A stretch of DNA of 64,000 nucleotides from positions 620,001 through 684,000 of the forward strand of contig VNWV01000008.1 of NCBI GenBank assembly GCA_009801085.1. Reading direction: 5' to 3'. Within the stretch, counting starts at the first letter, position 1. Each line of letters opens with the position of its first letter. Below the pieces are notes generated by a model. The model saw only the letters and a list, made by a program, of their open reading frames with translations, ran no database searches and had not been told where the DNA came from. This document shows, piece after piece, positions 30,975 through 41,232 of the stretch. Both the position numbers and the translations under genes were made by a program. Source of the stretch: Lasiodiplodia sp. COLG20. Its lineage: Eukaryota > Ascomycota > Dothideomycetes > Botryosphaeriales > Botryosphaeriaceae.

Positions 30975-31506
30975 ATGCCTATGATTTGGAACGCCGAGGC
31001 TGATGCTAAGGTATGGGCACATTTCTGATCACCTTCAGCTTCAGCTCACTGACAATCATGTAGCTATTGCTTGGTATCCTGAAGATCTACGACGTCAAGA
31101 TCACCAAAGGACCTCAGCTCGAAGAACTCAACGCCTTCATGGGACCCGGTAAGCTCGCCCAAGCTCTCCAGATTCCGAGCAGCATCTGACGACTCCTGTA
31201 GACTGCGTCGGTCTCGCTATCACGAACCACCTCACCAGGCTCAAGAAGTCCGCCGAAGGTGACGGAAACGGTGCCAACGGTGCCAACGGTGCCGCCACCG
31301 CGACCCCGAAGACTCCCAAGTCTGGCAAGCGCAAGAACGGCGGCGATGCCCAGGATGGCGAGGAGTCTCCGACCAAGAAGCGCGCTCGCACTAAGAAGAC
31401 GGTCAAGGACGAGACAAGCAAGTCGGGTGACGAGGGCGGAGAGTCGGGCGAGGCGCTGGACATGGCCGCCAGCCAGGAGGGTTCGTACTTCGACGCCGAG
31501 GAGTAA
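30975..31506 (+). CDS. Cluster paralog E: small Myb/SANT-like protein with SYFD tail
   Basis: Three exons, 30975-31010, 31064-31148 and 31202-31506, give 141 residues with GT-AG introns. Exon 1 is 36 bases, as in B and C. The domain reads MPMIWNAEADAK / LLLGILKIYDVKIT / LEELNAFMGP / DCVGLAITNHLTRLKK. A GANGANGAAT low-complexity stretch follows, then SGKRKN, the motif ESPTKKRAR and the C-terminus GSYFDAEE. It is the member closest to an apparent family consensus. It is probably nuclear; chromatin or DNA binding is inferred from the helical fold and the basic linker only. Confidence 0.83.
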
Positions 31507-32419
31507 TGCTGCTACGGCACAGAGGTCTTTCCAGGATATCCAAACTTCTCAGCTGGCGATTACTGCGTAGCACACACTGGGCCATGATCCCCTACGATTA
31601 GCTTCCAAATTCACTTCCAATGCTTTCCGTTTGCTACTATGTTCCAGAAATTTGGTGCCTCGAATCATGACAAAGGTTCACTGCCTGATTTCTCCGTTCA
31701 GCATTAGCTTTGTCTTCGAAAAATAACATACATAGGTAGTTGAGGCTACCGTCCGGACGAGAATGTCGAATTTTTTTAATTCTACATACACGTCCGGACG
31801 ATAGCTTCAAGTACCCATGACATGAGCAAAAATAAATCCACGCCAGCCATCGACTGCGAGAGGGGGCTGTACCGGCTACGGATCACATGTTTCGACCTAT
31901 TGGCCGTATGTACACACTTCCACCTGAAATCAATTGCTCATCCATGGGGCGAGCAGGGCGAGCGGTACCGCTAGCAGTAACTCGAGTTGCTGTTGACGAT
32001 ATCCGTCAATACTACACTTATCCCAAATGGCACATTAGAATTTTAATCTTCAGACACAAATGTGTTGTTTGAAACTCCACAACCATCGCACACTTGGATT
32101 CTTCAAAGGTCCAGCAAAAAGTGCCATTGTAAAGTATGAAAAAAATACTCGAACCGAATCTCGCACCTCGCCCGATGACGTTTCCGAAAGGGGTTCTCGT
32201 CCTCGAATCCACTCCTCCATCACTCGCTTTACGGTAAGAAAGATGCTGCAAAGGCAAAAAAGGGAGACCGATGGAGCAGAGGACATAACAAACGAATGTA
32301 CCGGCAACCAGAAGTGCCACAAAAAAAAAAAAAAGACCGGCAAGAGATGCGAGCATCAGTTCTTCCCCCCTACCCAATCCACAGCCGGGCAGCACCATAC
32401 CTCCTACCCCAAAAAAGCC
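31507..32419. other. Intergenic after the paralog cluster
   Basis: About 910 bases. It holds the hairpin element at 31733-31817 and an A run at about 32322-32334. The 240-codon open frame on the plus strand over 32060-32782 runs antisense into the next gene and is not supported. Confidence 0.55.
31733..31817. repeat. Hairpin element, locus 6
   Basis: An 85-bp inverted repeat. The left arm reads TAGGTAGTTGAGGCTACC then GTCCGGACGAGAATGTCGAATT. The reverse complement of the right arm reads TGGGTACTTGAAGCTATC then GTCCGGACGTGTATGTAGAATT. The arms therefore match over about 40 positions with a few differences, around a short T-rich loop. It lies about 230 bases past the stop of paralog E. Confidence 0.92.
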
Positions 32420-33502
32420 TTAGTTATCATAAGCCTTGATGGCCTCATCCAGCGTCCCGTCAATCGACAGCTTCTGCTGCTTCGCGCACTCCTTCCTCCT
32501 TGGGATCAGGTCGATGAGGGCAAACGCCAGCGAATCAACCACCACCTCAACCGACCGCAAGGCACCAGCAATCGCCTTGGCCACGCCAAGGCCGGCACGG
32601 CGCTCGTGCTCAGAAGCAGTCACCACGGCACCGCTGGCGTCTTGCTGGTACCCCATAGCAGCAAGCAGCTGGTTCGCGTTGACCGAGGCATCCTGGGCAA
32701 TGGTATCGAGCTGCGCGGCGTCGGCGTCGGCGAACGGGATGTTGGGGAGGAGGCCGCGGCGGCCGATGACGATGTTGAGTAGGGCCTGGTGGACGCGGAC
32801 GAACGAGATAAGGGCGATGACGATGGCGTCGGTCGCGTCGTCGACCGGGTCGACGCCGTTGTTGTCGTCCTGTCGCTTCTCGAACGGTGACAACGCCGTG
32901 ATTTTCGGGATGCCCGCCGTCAGCTCCGCCACGACGCTGCCTAGCCCGTTGACCAACTTCAGGACGGCCTGCGCGCTGCCGAAGGTGGATCCGATCTGCT
33001 TGGCCGGCGCCTGCAGGTTTTGTGAGAGCAGCGTCACCTTGTTGATGGTGTCGATGACGCCCTGCGCCGCCGTGTTGACTGTTGAGGCGATTGTGCCCAG
33101 CGGGCAGTCGGCGGCGGCCGTGGCGGTCGGGAAGCCCGTGCTGATGGCCGTGAGCTGGTCGATGTCGGTGAAAGCGCCGGTGGTCGGGAGTTCGAAGGGC
33201 GCGCAGGAGCCCTGCAGGGGGACGAGCTCAATGACTTGGGTTGCCGAGAGCTCTTTGTCGATGAAGGTGGCGGAGCTGGCCGAGGCCTGCGGGGGGAGGA
33301 AGATGGTCGTGGTGCCGGCGACGAGGGTGCCATTGGGGACGCCGACGACGGCGAAGCCGTTGACCGTGCCGCACGGGGTGACGGTGCTGGTGAAGTCTTC
33401 GCCCTGAGAAGGAATGGGAATCGTGATGGTATCGAATGAAGGTGCCAAGGCAGCTCCAAGAACGGAGGTGAACAGTGAAGGGGTAACGAAAGTAGACTTC
33501 AT
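32420..33502 (-). CDS. Secreted protein of unknown function
   Basis: A single exon of 360 residues. Residues 1 to about 20 form a signal peptide (MKSTFVTPSLFTSVLGAALA). An N-terminal part with two Cys and many Thr/Ser is followed by a largely helical C-terminal part with Ala/Val/Ile-rich segments (about residues 145-210 and 225-340), separated by a KRQDD site that resembles a Kex2 cleavage signal. The C-terminus has one further Cys. No catalytic motif is visible. The pattern resembles cell-surface or hydrophobic-surface-binding proteins of filamentous fungi, but I cannot assign a family. A TATA-like box lies about 80 bases upstream. Confidence 0.75.
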   Translation of the reverse strand: MKSTFVTPSLFTSVLGAALAPSFDTITIPIPSQGEDFTSTVTPCGTVNGFAVVGVPNGTLVAGTTTIFLPPQASASSATFIDKELSATQVIELVPLQGSCAPFELPTTGAFTDIDQLTAISTGFPTATAAADCPLGTIASTVNTAAQGVIDTINKVTLLSQNLQAPAKQIGSTFGSAQAVLKLVNGLGSVVAELTAGIPKITALSPFEKRQDDNNGVDPVDDATDAIVIALISFVRVHQALLNIVIGRRGLLPNIPFADADAAQLDTIAQDASVNANQLLAAMGYQQDASGAVVTASEHERRAGLGVAKAIAGALRSVEVVVDSLAFALIDLIPRRKECAKQQKLSIDGTLDEAIKAYDN

Positions 33503-35436
33503 GATTGCAACTGTGCTGGGCTTCGAGTGATGGACTCTGGAATGGAGAGGGCGATGATGGTCAAACAGCTGCCGGTTGCCTGTTATATAGAGGTCTGGAG
33601 CTCACAGATGGTTACTTCCGGAACGCCTCCCGGAGTGCATCTCCCCGTGCTGGTCACTTAACCCCTCACAGTTTGTGCAATCATCTTGCGGAGTACTTTG
33701 AGGGTAAATCGATACTCCCAGGCAAGGGATTCCTCTTTCGACCGAGCATTTTGGTAAAAGAGCTTAGTTGGGTAAGAGATGGCAGTCTATGATCCGAGGT
33801 CGGAGCTCCGGTTGAAGGAGGGAGTTTGGACCATCACCACTATGAACCCCCATGGGAACTGCTGACACGTCTGAGCCACGAAATTATACAAGCGACTAAT
33901 GCTGCTATGGGTTTTACACAAACTCTCCCGCCCATATAACACTGCTTATCCCTCAGAGTACATAAGCGGTCGAATCCATGCTCTACGTTATAACATCTCT
34001 GCGTAAGATCTTTGAATCTTGTCCAGTTCTATTCGTTTCTTCTCTCTACCATTTGGCTGTTGTTAGCCTTGTGTCCTGCTACCCGCATCTTAGCTCTCAA
34101 TTTGCTCTACAGGGCAATGACATCTGCTGAGCGCATACTTTTTCGTGCGCTGCTGAGGTCAATAGAGCCCGCCAAAAACTCTAGGCACGACAAGAAAATA
34201 AAATAAAGATGACAAAGTAAAACAAAAACAAGATAACAGAAGGTTTGTGAAAAGGCCATACCATATGAAGTGAAATATACACGTTTCATTTGACATTGTG
34301 ACCATCGTAATACGTCGAACTGTCTGCGTAACATGTCAGAAAAAGCGCCCTTGTAGTGTTTCTCCGCCTGGTCTCGACCATCATAGAAGCACTTCTCTAT
34401 CCGTCGATCATATGGCCAGTACCTGTGACAAACCGCCGTTGCCGCTTGGTGCAAGTGTTTAGGCTGCAAGCGAGGAACCGGGAATGCATGAGCGGGACGC
34501 CCCGCCGCGCCGGACCGCGTGTAACGCACACCGGCATGCACCGAGGGATGCCATCAGTCCCCGGAACATCAATCGCTTAACGTGGTCCTCCCGGTAGTGC
34601 GATGCACGGGATTATAAGACACGCAATAGAAAAATGCTCGGGTTCGCTGTCCGCCAGGATAAAGTGGTCTCATGAGCAAATCAATCACCACTGTTGGGGG
34701 TATCATCCACGGGGAACTGAAAACACACGTGAGCCGAGGAAACGCAAATTGGTTGTCTCAGAACCCCGTGCATCTCAGACTTGAGAAATGTGATGAAACA
34801 GCATCAATCACATCCGAGAAATGCCGAAAAGGCGGTCGCTCCCGTCGTTGGTTACACATACCACTAACTGCAGCGGCGCTTGTCTGTCTTTGATCCACGA
34901 CGGCGCGCAACAGGAAACAACCCAAGGTGACCTAATCCACAATCCCCATGCTTTCCACTTGATCGGTATCGCTCCCCGTGCAACGTATCCATGACTTTTC
35001 GTGTGATTGGTTTCTCGTAACAGAGATGTCGCATTGGGAAAGTGGTGCGTCACTTCCAACCTCTCCAGTGGTACGAATTACCCAGGACTCATTAACTCGC
35101 CTCAAGATCTCAACTCGGCTTACCGGAACCATTGCGAGATGCTGGAGTGAGTTTCAAAGACGCAAGGAACCATAAAATCATACTACCACAGCATCTTTTG
35201 ACCGGTCACCCATTCACCTTCCCGTTCGAGTCCAGTACATGGCAGAGATTTCGATCGCTCGTCTTCTTCCGCAACCGATTGCAAGGCGTCAGCTGAAAAC
35301 AAGGTAGCAATTGCAGAGTGGCCTGAATGTTTGTGAATATGGTCGTGTTCCTTTAGAATTGCTCAAAAAAAAGACTGCTCTTCAGTTCCTTGAGGAGCTG
35401 TTCTGTCTTTTCCTGATGCCCATTCTATTTCGCAAT
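33503..35436. other. Long intergenic region, secreted protein to HEM14
   Basis: About 1.9 kb between divergent genes. Apart from the TATA-like motif at 33583 I see no gene, hairpin element or tRNA. A GTTCGAGTCC at about 35225 has no matching A box. Confidence 0.55.
33583..33590 (-). promoter_or_regulatory. Putative TATA box of the secreted-protein gene
   Basis: Minus-strand CTATATAACA about 80 bases upstream of the ATG at 33502. Confidence 0.45.
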
Positions 35437-37413
35437 ATGAGAAATCTTCCACGTTTTCCCCTGTGGCCGCGTCGAGCATGTCATGCAAAATACGGGGTCT
35501 TCTCGATGTCGATGAGCAGGCAAAGTCATGCTGCAGCATCTGAGCCCAAACAGATCGCCATACTCGGCGGTGGCATCACAGGCCTGACCGCTACCTACTA
35601 TGCCAGCAAACGCTTCCCCAACGCCACCATAACCCTCTTCGAGGCAACGCATCGTCTTGGCGGCGTCATAGACTCTGTCCACACCAAAGTCGGCAATGGT
35701 TCCATGGTCTGCGAGACAGGTACCCGCACGCTCCGTGCCAACGCTCCTCGCGCCATCGTAACGCTTGATCTAGTCAGTCTCCTCCTTCCTTACAGAAGTC
35801 TACCATGCCCGGCGTCAACTCCCTCGCATTTCCCATCTTACTTTCCAAATGCCTCCACCACCACCACCAACTAACGCCAACCAACCCCCCTCCCAGATCC
35901 GCACCCTCAACCTAACCCCCCACATCCAAGCAACCCCGCGCAGCCACCCCGCTGCCTCAACCCGCTTCCTCCTCTCCCCCTCCTCCCCACACCCACACCT
36001 CCTCCGCATCCCCACAGGCGGCCGGCACCTCCTCCCCGCCTCCCTCCCGCCCCTCCCCTCCCTCCTCAACCCGTTCCAAACCACCACCCAACCCCATCAT
36101 TCTACTGCCTCCCCCCTCTCCCCCCTCATCCGCACCCTTCTCCCCGCCCTCCTCCACGACGCCTTCCGCGCCGCACCGCGTTCTCTATCGCTCGACGACG
36201 AGTCCGTCCACGCGTTCACGACGCGCCGCTGGGGCGCGCGCGCGGCGGACGACTTCGCGTCGGCCGTCGTGCAGGGCGTGTGGGCGGGGGCGGTGGAGCG
36301 GTTGAGCGCCAGGGCGTGTGTGGGGCGCTTGTGGGAGGCGGAGGGGAGGTTGGTGGTTGATGATGATGAGCGTCGTCGGTTGGCGGTGGCTGGGTGGTTG
36401 GGCAGGGGGTGGAGCAGGAAAAGGTGGGGTGGGGTGGTGGGGGAGATGGTGAGGGCGGGGCTGGTGGGAGGGGGAGGGGGAGAAGGAGAAGAGGCAGAAG
36501 GGAGGTTATTGCGGGGGTTGAGGGAAGGAGAGGCGGGGAGGCTGGAAGGGAGGTTGAGGATGGGGGAGATGAGCGTGTATAGTTTCGGTGGGGGGTTGGG
36601 GATGCTGACGAGGGCGTTGGAGGGGGAGGTTAGGGGGCGGGCGAATGTGAGGGTTGTGACGGGGGCGGCCGTCACGGGGGTTGTTGGGGCGAGGGAAGGC
36701 GGGGTGACGGTTACGGTGGGTTTGTTCACGGTCGTCTCTGAAGATGTGGGAGAGAGTGCTGATGTGTGCTGTAGGTTGGTGATGTTGCCCAGGACTTTAC
36801 GCACGTCATCGCTGCTACGCCGGCGAATCACCTCGTCACTGCTGCGAAACTCCCTCTTCCGAAGATGCAGGAAGCGACTGTGATGGTCATCACCCTCTGC
36901 TACGCCAGACCCCGGCTTAACAGTCCCTACCATGGCTTTGGCTACCTTGTTCCCCGCTCCGTCCCGAGCTCTCTTAATCCTGAGCAGGCCATTGGCGTTG
37001 TGTTTGATTCTGATGTCTTACCAGACCAAGACTCTGCCTCTGGCACCAAGATTACCGTCATTATAGGCGGCCATTGGTGGAGCGAGCTAAAGGAGCACCA
37101 GTACCCAAGCAAAGAAGAAGGCGTAGTGATGGCGAGACGCGTATTAGAAAGACACTTGGGCCTACGGGACGAACCGATGGCGGCGGTAGCAACGTTGCAG
37201 CAGGATGCTATTCCGCAATATGAAGTTGGGTATTTTAAAATGATGAAGCAGCTGCGGGACGAGTTGTATAAGAAGTTTGACGGAAGAGTTCGAATAGCCG
37301 GGAAATGTTATGGAGGTATTGGTGTCCACGACTGTGTATTTTCGGGAAGGATGGTGGCGGAAAGGTTGGACGAGGAGGGCCTAACAGGCTTAGAGCACTT
37401 CTCGAGAGTGTAG
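35437..37413 (+). CDS. HEM14: Protoporphyrinogen oxidase (heme biosynthesis)
   Basis: Three exons, 35437-35772, 35897-36715 and 36775-37413, give 597 residues (yeast Hem14 has 539). The acceptor of exon 3 could also be 18 bases later. The N-terminus (MRNLPRFPLWPRRACHAK) is basic, as expected for a mitochondrial presequence. The FAD-binding dinucleotide motif is AILGGGITGLTATYYA (about residues 40-56), followed by ETGTRTLRANAPRA and, after the first intron, IRTLNL. Near the C-terminus ALPQYEVG-like AIPQYEVGYF and GKCYGGIGVHDCVFSG are typical of the family. The enzyme oxidises protoporphyrinogen IX to protoporphyrin IX at the inner mitochondrial membrane. Exon 2 has an odd strand composition: C-rich codons to about 36160, then extremely G-rich codons from 36290 to 36720. 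Confidence 0.92.
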
Positions 37414-37707
37414 ACAGCCTTAATTTGCAGAGATGCGTACCTGCCCAAAAGTTGAATCGGAGACAGTGAAGTTTGGCAGTGTGTGTAGTCTGATATAACC
37501 TTACTTACCTAATCACCACGCCAAACCCAATCCGTAACCTCCGCTCCGACGACGAACGAACCACCGGCCGCTCGGCCCCATCCATCCATCATTATTATCT
37601 CCACGGAATCTCGCAACCACCACACCTACCGTCGTCGCCGCCGCCGCACCCGCCCATTCGTCCTCGCCGTGCTCCCCTCAATTCGCTTGCCCGCGGCCCA
37701 CCACACC

Positions 37708-38314
37708 ATGTTCGCCCGCACCCTCTTCCTCGCGCCGCTCCGGCGCGCGACCGTCCTCGCCGCCGCACCGCGCCGCCTGCTCACCACCGCCACCACTCTC
37801 GCCGTCGCTTCCCGCACCCCGTTCTCGCTATGGCGCCCGCGCCCGACTGCTATTGCTGCCTCGACGCAGCAGGTGCGCGGTATGAAGGTCCGCAGCAGTG
37901 TGAAGAAGCTGTGCGAAGGGTGCAAGGTACGTCGGTTGTTATTTTTCTTTTGTGGGTGGGGGAATATACACAGCGGCCAATGGCGGCCTGCTGATATTTG
38001 GGCATTGGTGGTTTTGCCCGTCTGGGTTGCGGAGGGCTGGTGGTGGAGAGTATGAATGAGAGGAGGCTGGGATGCGCCGAGGAAACAAGTTTTTGGAAGG
38101 CATTGGAAAAGAGATGATTGATGGATGATGGGCTGACAATTTTGTGGGGAAACAGAGCGTCAGGCGTAAGGGATATGTGTACATCATCTGCAACAAAAAC
38201 CCGAAGCACAAGCAGAGGTACGTTCATGAAGTCTGGCACAACGGAGATACACACGACCCCGTTAAAGCTACGGTGGGCTAACTAGAGGGCATGGAACAAA
38301 ATAGGCAAGGGTAG
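37708..38314 (+). CDS. RTC6: Mitochondrial ribosomal protein bL36m
   Basis: Three exons, 37708-37926, 38156-38217 and a 10-base last exon 38305-38314, give 96 residues. The first part is an Arg/Ala-rich mitochondrial presequence. The mature part is MKVRSSVKKLCEGCK then SVRRKGYVYIICNKNPKHKQRQG, the full bL36 signature with the C-x2-C...C...H zinc site. The tiny third exon (G CAA GGG TAG) is chosen because it restores the conserved KHKQRQG ending; the intron before it has a GTACGT donor, a CTAAC branch site and a TAG acceptor. Without that splice the reading frame would run on into non-conserved sequence. Confidence 0.9.
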
Positions 38315-38677
38315 ACGCGTTCAGATGAACACAACGGCCGAGAAGGGTCCAAGACGAAGACGGCGAAATATCCGGGTAAACATGGTTTATGTTGTAACAT
38401 AAAAGGGACATTGGGCGTTTTCTTCTTCACATACCTCAAAGACCACATGGCGGGAAAAGGGCGAACCGTGTATACCACACTCCAAGACCAAATCACGCAT
38501 TCAGCAGAGGAATCGCATAGGATCGAAATCTCAGCTTCAAGAGAAAAATCACGAGCGGAGTCCACTCGTAGGGTTTTGCATTCTTATCCTTACAGCTCCA
38601 TGCGCCTTTCCGCGTATCCTAAACCCACTCCAAAACAGCAATTGAACCCGCAAGCAAAGAAAAAGAAAGGACCCCGT
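38315..38677. other. Convergent 3' region between bL36m and RTC5
   Basis: About 360 bases shared by two converging 3' ends. No gene or repeat is seen. Confidence 0.55.
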
Positions 38678-40628
38678 TTACATGCTTCCGCCACTCCTCT
38701 CTTGGAGAATGCCCGCCAACCTCAGCAACTCTCTGTCAGCGTCGATATCCCCCGTGCCCAGATTGATGCGCCTCCTCGCCTCGGCTTCCCTCTCCTCCCA
38801 CGCCCACGCCTTCCGCTGCGCCTCGGCCTCGTCATCTCCGCCGCAGCCCCACACCTCGATGGCCTCGATGGCGAAGCGGTCCTGCCAGCTCCTGTGCTTC
38901 CGCTGCGGGTTCCGCGACGGGTAGAAGGATCCGCCGCCCTCGGCAAGGTGCGTGAAGATGCCAAACTCGATGCCCGAGTCGAGGTGCAGCGACACGGCGC
39001 CGAGCGGGATGGTGCCGTGCGAGCGGCCATGCGCCCGCGATGTGTCGGCCTGCGGGACGGGGGAGCCGAGTCCGATTCCGGACGGGTGGTGCGGCGGTCT
39101 GTTGAAGTAAATGTAGTCGGTGCTCATGGTCGACGCTTCGAAGAGGTCGTGCGTAGGAGAGAGCTGGAACAGTTTTGTCGACGAATCGCCAAAGGGTAAC
39201 TTGGGCGTGCCCTTCCATGGAACCGGGATGTATGCGCCGAACGTGAGCGTTTGGTTCGTAGTGTTGCGTGAGGGAAGGTCAAGGCTACTAGGGAGGCGTT
39301 TGGGCGGAAGAGAGTCGGCGAAGGCGCGTTCGCTGGGGTTCTCGGGCTTGTCGGATAGGAGGCTGCCGGAAACTAGAAGAATAGAGGGCGCGCGCCAGTT
39401 GAAGACGCTCTTCTCGAAGCTACCCATGCTGAAGCCGTGTTTACCTCCGGCATACAGTGGCCGCAGGCGTCTGAAGAGATGGCTCCCTTTGATGATAAAC
39501 GATAGTTGATTCACCAGGTTGAAGTCCAAGATTTCACCTTCGGATAAGAGAATTGGTTCAGGCACAGGAATCTTTTTCTTTGGAGGAGCATCCTTGGGCG
39601 ATTCAGGCGCTGTGTCTTTCGAAGTCGAAGCGCCAGAGTTCTTCCGTTTGGACAGGTCAAAGTCTTTTGCGAAGAGGAAGTGCTCGAAAAGAGGATTGAG
39701 CCCGTCGAACATATAAGGAAGAGAAGATGAGACGACAGCGTTGAAAGTCTTGTAATTTACCCCCGGGCTCTTTTCTATTCCAAAAGACGAAAGTATGTTA
39801 TTTGCGGTTTCTCTTAATCCTTTCAATCGCTTTTCAGTGAGCTGGAGGCTGTACACCGAAAGGTCATCTTGAGGCTCCAGCGGAGCGATGAACAGGAGGA
39901 GCTGGATCAAGCGGAGGAAATTGTCAGTGGGTATGATTGAATGGCTCAGGGTGGATTGTTCGCCCTGCTTAAAGACTTCGACCGCATCCATCGTGTCAAG
40001 GGCGGCAAGGGCGAGCCCATCCCCATCATCTTCTTCATCCTCGTCTTCGTCGACAGGAGCGTCTACAGCGAAGCCGTCGTATGAGGCAACAGCATCTGTC
40101 TCCCGATCTTCACCTTCAGCAATTTTCGCATCCTTGGTAGCTTGCTCCAAACCTCTATCGTAGACAGCAAGGCTGCGATAAATCTCTCGTATCCATACGG
40201 CGTCGCCCTTTTTTCCCAGCACCGGGGCGTGTCTCCGCGCCAGCAAAGTGACTACCTTAAGTAAATTATCACTCGTCAATATCGCGGGTGCCTGGCTCGG
40301 GAATGGGAAGGCGCCGAGATACGTGGCCATTTGAAAGACCACAGAGCCTACAGCGAGGGAATCGGGGAGCGCGAGAAAGCGGCATAGCGTGGGTTCACTC
40401 CAGTGACGGATACCGGAGGACGAGTCGGCGAGGGCTTTGAAGACGCATTTGAAGCAGTAGATTTCAAGCGGAGTGTAGCACCTGTCAGCGAAGCGGCGAA
40501 CAAGCTCGAGCGATAGCTGCTCTGAGAGAGGTTTAGCACAGGGAGCTCCAGGAAAGCCGAAAAACAGGGTCCAATGCGAACGTACCGTAGGTTGGTGGGG
40601 GCGCATCCACAGATTGCCCTTGACCCAT
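38678..40628 (-). CDS. RTC5: Rtc5-like TLDc domain protein
   Basis: Two exons, 40628-40586 and 40521-38678, give 628 residues; the 64-base intron has a GTACGT donor. The start [14 protein letters not shown] carries the MG needed for N-myristoylation. The region [11 protein letters not shown] / [11 protein letters not shown] / [16 protein letters not shown] / YLGAFPFP matches Rtc5. The C-terminal half is a TLDc domain ([43 protein letters not shown] and [10 protein letters not shown]). Family knowledge: yeast Rtc5 associates with the vacuolar membrane and affects V-ATPase assembly; the gene was first named for a telomere-capping phenotype. An acidic run ([12 protein letters not shown]) lies in the middle. 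Confidence 0.92.
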
Positions 40629-41232
40629 GGTTTCGGTGGTGCTGGAGTCGTTCTTGCATCAATTTGAGGGTTAGAAATGCGGTGGTTCGAGAGCGAGGAG
40701 CTGGCGAAGGAGCTGACACATGAATGTCATTGCGCGTCCGGGGAAGCGGCTCCAGGCAGGCGCCCCCCGCCAACGTCATCATGCCAAGACATTCCGTTCG
40801 CGGTCCCTCGAGCTTCGCCATCTATTTAATGCTTATTGGTTTTTCTAAGGCGGGTTCTAATTGTAGAATAGGAATTCTTCAACGTATTATTCGCAGTATA
40901 TTCACTCCTGATTCCGATCTCCGTGGGCGTTTCAATTTCCTCACCTCTGCTTTTAGTCTGTCTTGTAAGCCCCTCCAATTAACCATTTGAATTGACGTTT
41001 CTTGGGTTGAACATTTGGGTCATTGAATGTACGGACGTACATGCTGCAAGATCCTTCATAAAAAAAAAAAAAATAACTGCAGCTCCGCTAATGGCGGGTG
41101 TGCCTGCTTTTTAAGGCAAAGTCTTATCGCATGATTGCTTGATAAGATTAGCCGTGAATTTCAGGCAGCATAGTTGTATAAAGTTCGTAAACCTGAGATT
41201 TCTCTAGAGGACTAGACCTCAAGAATTTTGAA
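40629..41232. other. Divergent promoter region between RTC5 and the carboxypeptidase
   Basis: About 600 bases. It holds an A run at about 41059-41071 and a TATAAA at 41177. A sequence ATGTACGGACGTACAT near 41028 is palindromic but is not a member of the hairpin family. Confidence 0.55.
41177..41182 (+). promoter_or_regulatory. Putative TATA box of the carboxypeptidase gene
   Basis: TATAAA about 55 bases upstream of the ATG at 41233. Confidence 0.45.

Noticed and set aside
32060..32782. 240-codon plus-strand open frame
   Set aside because: It overlaps the 3' part of the secreted-protein gene on the other strand and shows no motif.
35220..35235. GTTCGAGTCC resembling a Pol III B box
   Set aside because: No A box or cloverleaf upstream.
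41020..41040. ATGTACGGACGTACAT palindrome as a possible hairpin-family member
   Set aside because: It lacks the GAAGCTA part and the paired second arm.
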